64,000 bases of DNA from Cycas panzhihuaensis (lineage: Eukaryota > Cycadophyta): positions 15,128,001 through 15,192,000 of the forward strand of contig CM041465.1 in the NCBI GenBank assembly GCA_023213395.1, read 5' to 3'. How positions within the stretch are numbered: position 1 is the first letter of the stretch; each line of letters opens with the position of its first letter. The position numbers were made by a program, and so were the translations under genes. The notes under the pieces were generated by a model, which saw nothing but the letters and a program-made list of their open reading frames with translations, was not told the DNA's origin and ran no database searches. Shown here in pieces: positions 56,581 to 64,000 of this stretch.

Positions 56581-57450
56581 CATTAACTCTTAGGCCATTT
56601 AAATATGTAAACCATGAACCTCATGTCTAGGCTAATAATGATATATGACTTTCCAAAAATCAAGAGATATTGCAATATATGTGAGGCTTGCCTAAAGGGA
56701 AAGTAACAAAGAGAAAAATTCCCTTCCAAGAATGCATAGAGAGTTTCACGTCCATTAAAGTTGGTCCACTCTAATATTTATAGCCCTATGTCCATCTAAT
56801 CTCTCAATGGAAGCTAGTATTTCATCACTTTCATAAATGACTTCTTAAGAAAAGTGTGGGTCTATTTCCTAAGAAACAAATATCAAGCCCTAGATAGATT
56901 CAAAGAGTTTAAATCTACTATAGAAAATAAAAGTGGAATAAAAATCAAGATTCTTAGATTTGATGATAGTGATGAGTATATTTCAAATTAGTTCAAAAAT
57001 GTTTACGAGGAACATGGCATCTAACATTAATTTTCTACTTCTCATATACCCTAGTAAAATAGTGTAGTTGAAAGGATGAATCATATATTAATCAATAAAG
57101 GAAAATCCATGCTTAGTGCTATTAACTTTACTATTAGATTTTAGGTTGATACCATTGTCATTGCTACTTGCCTAACTAATATAAGTCCTACAGTTACAAT
57201 TACGAATATTACTTTTGAAGAAGCTTAGTCAAGCTAAAAACCATCTGCAACCCAATTAAGGGTCTTTAGATGCATGGTATATAAACATGTCCCAAAGGAT
57301 AATAGAAAGAAGCTTGATAATAAGAGCCTTAAGTGCATTTTCCTTGGCTATATACCTGGTTGCAAAGCCTATAAAGTCTTTGACATTGTTGGTAACCAAA
57401 CATACATAACATGGGATGTAATCTTTATAGAAGAACCATAAGAACTAACA
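56581..57450 (+). pseudogene. Decayed integrase of P2
   Basis: Zinc part LLGHLNM then YCNICEACLKGK. Core: LVHSNIYSPMSI, FINDFLRKVWVYFL, RFDDSDEYISN and VVERMNHILINK: the three acidic positions are readable. C-terminal LRVFRCMVYKHVPKDNRKKL and KCIFLGYIPGCKAYKVFD end shortly before B2. Stops mainly TAG/TAA. Confidence 0.87.
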
Positions 57451-57457
57451 CTTCCTC

Positions 57458-57755
57458 TGAAAGGAGTGGATCTATCTTTCATCTCTATGAACTATACACA
57501 AAGGCAAATATGGGAGTAAGAAAGACTTGAGAGACAAAGAGTAGCTCTCACAAAATTGGGGAGGTAAGAATAAGCCTCCTCCATTGAGCTTTTACTTTTA
57601 TATTGAAAGAGGGAGCATTAGAGTTAGGTAAAATGAAATTATACATAATACACATAAAAATGCATTTCACTTAAGTGATCTAATTTAAAATTTACTTAAG
57701 ATCCTTTTAGGAATAATCAACTAATATAATGACCTTGTGACATTAACCTATTTCA
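57458..57755 (-). repeat. 3' LTR of B2 (298 bp)
   Basis: TGAAAGGAGTGG...CCTATTTCA on +. Same family as 833-1129 and 63264-63561. Confidence 0.92.
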
Positions 57756-57767
57756 ATTTCCCCCTTA
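57756..57767 (-). other. Polypurine tract of B2
   Basis: ATTTCCCCCTTA on +, i.e. AAGGGGGAAAT, next to the LTR. Confidence 0.85.
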
Positions 57768-58205
57768 ATGGTAGAAGGTCATTTCATCTTTATTCTATCC
57801 TATGAGATCTTTATTTGAGCCTTTTATAAGCAAACTACTATGACACTTTTGTGGGAAACCCTCATGGGGAAGAAAACCCACAAACTTTCTAATCTCCTAA
57901 CTTGGCTCAGGTGGCTCTTTGAATGAAACCAGATAGCTAATTGATACAATGAATTTTATAGCTAAATTCTAATGAATCTTCATATACCATTTAGTCATCC
58001 CCTATACCCTTTTGGGTTTTCACAGGTTTTAATTTTCTAAAATGATACAGCCCTTATCCTTTCACGCCTATAAGGTGTATTCATGAATAGGATAGAGTAG
58101 AGACTTACTCTTATCCTTCTATGCCTATAAGGGATTTCCACAAATGAGATAGAGTATGATGGACTTATTATCATCTCCTTTAATTAATTAAAGATAGAGA
58201 CCATA
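57768..58205 (-). other. 3' untranslated region of B2 with repeated hairpins
   Basis: Contains the reverse complement of the A1 hairpin series: GGAAACCCTCATGGGGA near 57856-57872, CCCTTTTGGGTTTTCA near 58007-58022, and eroded copies near 58065 and 58125. Confidence 0.68.
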
Positions 58206-58700
58206 AGGTTGAGTTGTCTTCAGAACTTTTCAAACTTCATCCTCTATAGTAGTTTGGTGAATATATTGACCACTTGATCTACTGTGGAGTAGTACTCTAG
58301 TTGAATTATACCATCATGGACTAGTTCTCTAATTCTATGTACTTTCATACTTATATGTTTGGTACAATTATGAAATACAAGATTTTTAACCATTTGGATT
58401 ATAGATTAATTATCCACGTGTAGGCTAGTAGAACTTATTTGGGTGACATTTAATGTATTTAATAATTTTCTAAGCCATATCAGCTCCTTACTTATCTTAG
58501 AAGTAGCAATATATTCAGCTTCGATAGTTGAGCCTGCAAATATCTTCTGACATTTGGATCTCCATGATATTGTTGATGTTCCAAGAAATGTTATGTACCC
58601 AGACATGGGTCTTCCTATATATTAATCTCTAGCACAGTATGAGTCTGTGTATATATAAAGTTTGAATTCTACATTGGGTTCATACAATAGACCATATTTG
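58206..58700 (-). pseudogene. Decayed RNase H of B2
   Basis: Frame reads EFKLYIYTDSYCARD, then the open piece 58406-58606 (SGYITFLGTSTISWRSKCQK, AEYIATSKISKELIWLRK, SLHVDN), then HISMKVHRIRELV and VNIFTKLL. Clear A1 homologue. Several stops. Confidence 0.88.
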
Positions 58701-59700
58701 CTAGTCATCTTTAGGTACCTCATTACTCATACTATAGCCTGCTAGTGATTCTACTTAGGATTTATCATAAATCTTGCAAGAATACTAACAGAGTATGCAA
58801 TATTTGGCTTTATGTTAGTAGTATAGATGAGACTACTTACAAGTTACCTGTAGAATGTTACGTCTACCTTCCTAGTATCACCATCAACTGAGAGTTTAAC
58901 ATTAGGTTCTATAGATGTAGCCATTGATCAATCATCTTCCAACTAAAACTTTATTAGAAGATTGTTAATATATTTTTCTTAAGAGAGAAAGATTTTTCCA
59001 TTCTTTTGAGTTACTTCAATTCCTAAGTAATATTTCATCAACCTAAGGTCAGACAATTTAAAAGTTTTAGTAAGGTCCTTTTTTAGTTGAATGGTTACCT
59101 ATTCACTATTTTCTATTATTAATATATCATCCATAAATATTAAGAGGTAAGTGACTTTATTATTTTGGTGCTTGATAAATAGTGTTGTATCAATATCTTG
59201 ATAGTCACAACCCTCATATCCAAGTTACTCTATTCTTTCAGACAACTTGGTAAACTAAGTATAAGGGGCTTATTTTAGGCCGTATAAGGACTTTCTAAGT
59301 ATGTAAACCTTATGCTTCTAACTAATGATTTCGTAGCATTCTAGCTAAGCCATATAAATTTCTTCCTTAAGGTCCCTATTGAGAATTGCAGTCTTAATAT
59401 CAAGCTAATGGATTTTCTAACCCTGTTGAGCAGTCAAGGCTATAAGAGTTCTGATTGTAGGCCACTTAGTTGTAGGAGCAAAGATTTTAGTGTAGGCGAT
59501 GCCTTTCCTTTGCGTGAATCCTTTTGCTACCAACCTTTCCTTATGTTTTTCTATGGTTCCATCTAATCTATACTTATTTTTAGACACCCATTTGTTTTGA
59601 AGTATTTTTGTTTCAAGTGGTAGATTAACGAGCTCCTATGTATCATTCTTAATAAGAGATTAGTACTCTTCATTCATGGCATTTCTCTAACATGTATGTT
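58701..59700 (-). pseudogene. Decayed reverse transcriptase of B2
   Basis: Blocks in order: AMNEEY, LPLETKILQNKWVSKNKY, EKHKERLVAKGFTQRKGIAY, FAPTTKWPTIRTLIALTAQQG, DIKTAILNRDLKEEIYMA, LRKSLYGLK, and the catalytic motif at 59126-59137 reading FMDD, both Asp kept. LMKYYLGIEVTQKNGKIFLS follows. Stops: mostly TAG/TAA replacing Gln or Trp. Confidence 0.89.
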
Positions 59701-60180
59701 TTATAACTTCTTAGTATGTTAAGGGCTCTTTATTGAGAGCAAGATGCAATTTTGATGTTTCAAGCTCAATGGAAAGTGATTCATATATCCTTTCTCTATG
59801 GGTACTTCTAGTGCCAATTTTACCTACCTCATCTAGTTGTATGTCCTTTTGTAGCTAGTAGGCTTTATGAAAACCTTGAGTTGGGAATGAGGTTTTTATT
59901 TCCATAGCATCTTAGTCTTCATTTTGATCCTAAAAAGGATGATGTGAAATATTTCACATGGAGGAAGTTGATGATGTTAGAGAAGATGGGCTAGCCACTA
60001 ATATTAGAGAAGGTTGTCCTTCTACTATGGCTTTCCCTTTATCAACTTGATTGTTCTCAAATGATGGTGCTGGATATGCACATATCAATTGGGAAACATA
60101 GCTTGTATGCTCTTGGGCTCTATTGTTAGATTCCAAGATTTTTAGCAACTGTTAAATATTACCCCCTCTAAATTTTAGAA
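59701..60180 (-). pseudogene. Integrase-RT linker of B2 with one VDKGK unit
   Basis: Open piece 59954-60148 reads LKILESNNRAQEHTSYVSQL then VDKGKAIVEGQPS and Ser-rich tail: a single unit, against two in A1 and A2. Confidence 0.65.
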
Positions 60181-61230
60181 TATAAACATCAAATTCAATA
60201 GCATCGTTAAATCGATATGAAGGTATCTTAGAGTTAAGTCTGAGCAATTGATCTTTACTCTCTATAAATATAATATCTCTATCAATGATGATTTTACATT
60301 GTTAAGGTAAAAAAACCTTATACATCTTTTTTTCCATAGGGTATCCGATAGAGATGCCTTGAGGGCTTTATCCTAGAGCTTATTTCTATGTTCTTCCAAA
60401 ATATGAGCATAATAAGTAGAGTAAAATATTTTGAAGTTGGGGATAGAGGGGGTTTATCCATACTATATTTCATGTGGAGAGGGGCCAATCTTGGAGGGAC
60501 TAATAGTATTAATGTAATACACAACAACCTAGATAGCCTCATCTTAAAGATAGACAGGGACATTCTTTTATGCCAGCATAGCATGAGCCATGTTCATGAT
60601 GGTCCTATTCATGTGCCTAACAACTCCATTTTATTAAGGGTGTACCTAAAACAATGGTCTGATGTTTGATCCCATGGTGATGTAGTTACAATTCAAACTC
60701 ATTGGAGGTGTACTTACCACTATTGTTAGCCCTAAGTATTTTGATCTTGAATCCTAATTCATTCTCCACACAGGCCTTGAAAGCTTGAAACATGAAAAAA
60801 GCTTCACCTTTCTTTACAATAAAAGTAACCCATACTTTCTTGGTAAAATCATCAATGAAAGTAATATAGTACCACTTTTGTTTAAGAGAAGGAATAGGCA
60901 TAGGACTACATATATCTGAGTATATAATATGCAAAGGTTAGCTAGATTTCCACTGACTACAAGGAAAGGGTTGTCTTTAAGATTTAACAATAATACATAC
61001 TTCACATTTGAAGGGCTTAGAGGAGAGCATAGGCATACCAGGAAGGGTGGCATGTAGTTCTCTTAAATGATCAATTTTGATATGGCCCATGTGAGGATGT
61101 CATAAGTCCACTTGGGATAACTTTTGAGGAGTTAGGGTTGTGGTAAAAGCAAATTCATCATCAACATAGTTGGCTTCAAAGGATGGTGAGCTAATTAGGC
61201 AAAAACATTTACCATCAAGAATTCTAGTCA
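60181..61230 (-). pseudogene. Decayed integrase of B2
   Basis: Open piece 60686-60934 covers MHIIYSDICSPMPIPSL, FIDDFTKKVWVTF and ILRANNSGKYTSNEF; the second catalytic Asp is Asn. The C-terminal part near 60320-60580 is in other frames. The pre-integrase block lies near 61000-61150. Confidence 0.85.
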
Positions 61231-61560
61231 TAACTGTAGTATTTAAATGAGGGTTAATAACACATAGAGTTTGATTATTTATAATTACACTCAGATCAAA
61301 TCCATCAAAGACAAAGGTTGATAGGGAGAGTAGGTTCTACTTCAGAGCAAGAATATATAAAACATTAACAAGGGTAAAATCTGGAAGGCCTAGGAGTTAT
61401 AGATAAATTGTTTTAAGTCCTTCGACTGGCTAAGATGATTTATTAGCCATGTGTATAACACCATGAACTTCAGAGTTAAAATCCTGAAAGAACTAGCGAT
61501 GACAAGTCATATGTTATGTTGCTCCAGTATCCATGATCCAAGATGAAGTATTCAAGGTGG
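61231..61560 (-). pseudogene. Decayed protease of B2
   Basis: SSWIMDTGAT then HMTCH; catalytic DTG is intact at 61523-61531. EVHGVIHMANKSS follows as in A1. The end block is eroded. Confidence 0.82.
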
Positions 61561-61827
61561 TACTATTTGTAACTCTAATTGATGAAGGAAAAAGTGAATA
61601 AGCATAACCACAATGAGCCTCAATATACTTAGTGGATCTATCAATAACATTTGATGAAGTGGCCTGAATTCTTTAAAGGTGTCCATGAGTAAATTATGTT
61701 CCACTAAAAGCATCTTTAAAAGAAGTATTAACAACATTATATGCATCATGGCATTGTTGATAACCTGGTTGTTTGTTCTTAGTAGTTCTATAATTTTTGA
61801 CATAGTATCCTTTTCTATGACACCTTT
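61561..61827 (-). pseudogene. gag C-terminus of B2, cut at the zinc knuckle
   Basis: Reads KRCHRKGYYVKNYR at the A3 junction (His and last Cys of the knuckle changed), then QPGYQQCHDAYNVV and HCGYAYSLFPSSI before protease. A3 insertion at 61828 severs it from the rest of gag. Confidence 0.75.
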
Positions 61828-62141
61828 TGAAAAAGGTTAATGTATCAAGGTTATTTGTGTAGATTAATTAAGTGACCTTAAGATATATTATTAACATTAG
61901 TCTCTTAGTGAAATGTGTTTTATGTGCATTTAAATGTAATTTCAAGTCCGCGTCATTAGGTAGAAAAATCCTAACCCTAATGCTCACCCTTAATAATAAA
62001 AGGTGAAATCTCAAGGAAGGAGTCATTACTCATTCTCAACTCTAAGCTTTGCTCTCATATATTGTTTTTTTTTTTTTTTTCATTCTCCATTTCCATTGTG
62101 TGTATGTAAGTGATTTATTCCCTAGATCCATCCTTCTTTCA
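61828..62141 (+). repeat. 5' LTR of A3 (314 bp)
   Basis: TGAAAAAGGTTAATG...CCTTCTTTCA, clearly homologous to A1 and A2 LTRs; includes a run of T near 62065-62079. Confidence 0.93.
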
Positions 62142-62143
62142 TG

Positions 62144-62155
62144 TGGTATCAGAGC
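62144..62155 (+). other. Primer-binding site of A3
   Basis: TGGTATCAGAGC, perfect, two bases after the LTR. Confidence 0.94.
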
Positions 62156-62905
62156 TAGAAGAGGATCTATTTACTTAATTCCACTTGCATGGAGTCATTT
62201 TGCCTCTCCTTCACCTTCAATATGGAGTATTGAGAGTGCACTCACTATTTTTAAAATTTTAAGAGTTTTTTTTATCATACAAAACTTGTATTTCATTTAC
62301 ATCATATTTTAATATCCTCTATTTATTTGCAGGTGCATTGAGGATTAAAGTTATTATCTAGAAGAAGGTTTCCTAGCTTTAGGTTCTTAGGAAAAATTAG
62401 CTTTTTATCAATCTTTGTAACTAATTTTAAATTTACTAAGGGAGATTCTATTAATTTTTCATCATAAATCAATTGGTAGTTATAAAATATATGTTATAAA
62501 GTTATAGAGAAAAATTTTAACTGCTTGTAGGTGGCAAAAATAAGCCTAAACCATTCAGAAAAAGGTTGTTTAGCCCTGTAATAGGTAAAAATTAAAAGTT
62601 ATCTATTTTGGCTAAACATTTATAAGGAGGTATGCCAAAGCAAGATAAATATTTTTGTCTTCTACACCATCTCCAAAATTTACCTCGATTGGCCTCAAAA
62701 AATAGAAGTTCATTTAGCCCTAATCTGATTATTTTTTTGAGAAATTTTCTCAAAATTTTTAATGTATATTAAAATTTTTTGAGGGCTATAGTAGATCTAG
62801 CCTCAAGGAATCCAACAAATCAAGTTTTATCAGATTTGATATACCAGAGAGAAAGTTTTCTTCAAAATTTAAATTTTTGCCAAGGAAAGTCTCATAAGAG
62901 TTTTG
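62156..62905 (+). other. Short leader of A3
   Basis: 750 bp against about 1.9 kb in A1/A2. The first 100 bp match A1 (TGGAGTCATTTTGCCTCTCC, then GAGTGCA). After a TTTGCAG at about 62326-62332 the sequence is different. Confidence 0.7.
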
Positions 62906-63263
62906 ATGAGTGTTAATGGCATACTAAAAGGCAACTGTATATTGAAAGGAAAAGAAAATTATATAAGCAAAGAAAATTGGGATTTATGGTACACTATAGT
63001 TAAAAATGATGCAAAGTATAAAGGCTTTTAGATAGGCCACTTGTAGCTTGCACCCATCATACTTGCAATAACTACAACACCTACTTCTGGTAGAACTGCT
63101 CTAATAGCTCCTATAGATGTCACAGCTAAACTATAATGGGAGATAGATGAAAACATTTATGTTGAAATTCTCTTAGTTACTAATCACTCCTTACATAACT
63201 TAATTAATAAAAAGAAACATGATACATCCTATAAGGTCCTTGAAGTTCTCAAGAAGAGCTTTG
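62906..63263 (+). pseudogene. gag N-terminus of A3, cut by B3
   Basis: ATG at 62906 opens MSVNGILKGNCILKGKEN, then ENWDLWYTIVKNDAKYKGF as in A1. GKEN and ENW text is partly duplicated (about 62950-62985). TTTPTSGRTALIAPIDVTAK and LHNLINKKKHDTSYKVLEVL follow, and B3 breaks the frame after LKKSF. Three or more stops. Confidence 0.82.
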
Positions 63264-63561
63264 TGAAAAGAGTGGATCTATCCTTCATCTCCATGCACTA
63301 AACATAAAGGCAAACATGGGAGTAAGAGAGACTTGAGAGAAAGAGAAGAGCTCTTACAAAATAGGGAGGTAAGAATAAGCCTCCTCCATGGATGTTTTAC
63401 TTTTATATTGAGAGAGGGAGCATTAGAGTTAGGTGAAATGAAATTATACATAATGCATATGAAAGTGCATTTCTCTTGAGTGATCTAATTTAAAGTTCAC
63501 TTAAGACCCTTTTTAGAAATAATCAACTAATATAATGACCTTGTGACATTAACCCCTTTCA
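63264..63561 (-). repeat. 3' LTR of B3 (298 bp)
   Basis: TGAAAAGAGTGG...CCCCTTTCA on +, same length as the B2 LTR. Confidence 0.92.
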
Positions 63562-63573
63562 ATCTCCCCCTTA
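63562..63573 (-). other. Polypurine tract of B3
   Basis: ATCTCCCCCTTA on +, i.e. AAGGGGGAGAT, the same tract as in A1. Confidence 0.88.
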
Positions 63574-64000
63574 ATGGTAGAAGGTCATTTCATCTTATTT
63601 TATTTTATCCTATTAGGTCTTCATTTGAGCCTCTTATAAAGTAAACTACTATGACACTTTTGTGGGAAACCCTCATGGGGAAGACAACCCACAGATTTTA
63701 TAATCCACTAACCTAGCTTAGGCAACTCTTTAAATGAAGCCAAATAGCTAATTAGTACTATGAATTTTGTAGCTAAAATCTACTGAGTCTCCATATATCA
63801 TCTGGTCATCCCCCATTCCCTTTCAGGTTTTCATAGGTTTTGATTTTCTAAAATGATACAGTCCTTATCCTTTCACGTCCACAAGGGATTTTCACAAATG
63901 GGATAGAGCAGAGACTTACTCTTATCCTTCTACACCCATAAGGGGTTTTCACGAATAAGATAGAGTGTGATGGTCCTATTGTCATCTCCTTTAATCAGTC
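63574..64000 (-). other. 3' untranslated region of B3 with repeated hairpins
   Basis: Holds the hairpin series in good condition: GGGAAACCCTCATGGGG near 63664-63680, CACAAGGGATTTTCACAAA near 63880-63898 and CCATAAGGGGTTTTCACG near 63936-63953. Confidence 0.7.

Larger units (their letters stand above)
52383..57457 (+). mobile_element. Ty1/copia element P2, interrupted by B2
   Basis: Plus-strand copia: 5' LTR 52383-52745, perfect primer-binding site, leader of about 1.9 kb, gag from 54703, protease remains, integrase to 57450. B2 cuts it just after the integrase C-terminal block; the RT half and 3' LTR lie beyond the nested elements, off-window. Confidence 0.85.
57458..61827 (-). mobile_element. 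Ty1/copia element B2, 3' part, inserted in P2
   Basis: Minus-strand B-family element: 3' LTR 57458-57755, polypurine tract, RNase H, RT, linker, integrase, protease and the gag zinc-knuckle region, where A3 has inserted at 61828. Its gag start and 5' LTR lie off-window. The 5 bp left of the LTR, TCCTC (57453-57457), should recur at the other end. Its pol is closely related to A1 although the LTR is of the B type. Confidence 0.88.
61828..63263 (+). mobile_element. Ty1/copia element A3, 5' part, inserted in B2
   Basis: Plus-strand A-family element: 5' LTR 61828-62141, perfect primer-binding site, a short leader (750 bp) and gag from 62906. B3 interrupts gag at 63264. The 5 bp to the left are CCTTT (61823-61827). 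The leader lacks the structured block found in A1 and A2. Confidence 0.9.
63264..64000 (-). mobile_element. Ty1/copia element B3, 3' end only, inserted in A3
   Basis: Minus-strand B-family 3' LTR (63264-63561), polypurine tract and part of the 3' untranslated region; the rest is off the right edge. Left flank CTTTG (63259-63263) should be the target duplication. Youngest layer of the nest, since it interrupts A3. Confidence 0.9.

Overview
This window looks like plant nuclear DNA. It is AT-rich and contains no intact host gene that I can recognise. Almost every interpretable base belongs to long terminal repeat (LTR) retrotransposons of the Ty1/copia superfamily, plus one Ty3/gypsy element. 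The plant assignment rests on plant-type copia polyproteins (gag, protease, integrase, RT, RNase H in that order), primer-binding sites TGGTATCAGAGC matching the 3' end of plant initiator tRNA-Met, and a Tat/Ogre-like gypsy polyprotein. The old, heavily mutated, deeply nested copies suit a large slow-turnover genome such as a gymnosperm, but the species is inference. I saw no bacterial operons, CRISPR arrays, rRNA or tRNA genes.

Layout, using local names. 1-1129: 5' end of minus-strand copia B1, inserted into a second minus-strand copia, K1 (1130-4461). 4642-21003: minus-strand gypsy G1 (IN 13500-14640, RT-RNase H 14880-16215, protease 17373-17640, gag to 20375, 5' LTR from 20431). Its 3' LTR is split by complete plus-strand copia A1 (4957-12540; LTRs 313 bp, TSD CTACT). 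22920-25350: copia relic X1, in which an unidentified decayed reading frame stands where RT and RNase H should be. 27206-32569: complete copia T1 (LTRs about 654 and 666 bp, TSD ATTTA). 33243-40883: complete copia A2, an older sister of A1 (LTRs 311 bp, TSD ATTGG). 43720-47615: 5' part of minus-strand copia M1; its apparent leader holds an antisense fragment of a plant double-stranded RNA-binding (DRB) protein gene at 45996-46268. 47616-49816: RT-RNase H end and LTR of plus-strand copia P1. 52383-64000: a nest in which P2 is interrupted by B2, B2 by A3 and A3 by B3, the last running off the right edge.

Six elements (A1, A2, A3, B1, B2, B3) belong to two related families whose LTRs start alike, TGAAAGxGGTTAATGT. 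Where both ends are in view, target-site duplications are exact. All coding regions are broken, mostly by stops replacing Gln, Arg or Trp codons, as expected from C-to-T decay of methylated DNA, with few frameshifts. LTR mismatches counted by eye are about 15/313 in A1 and 27/311 in A2, so A1 is the younger insertion.

None of the elements looks autonomous. The most unusual signals are the DRB-like fragment, the unidentified frame in X1, a noncoding leader block of about 1 kb shared by two elements with unrelated LTRs, repeated small hairpins in the 3' untranslated region of the A/B families, and an LTR at 49445-49816 with a polypurine tract before it and a primer-binding-site-like sequence after it.
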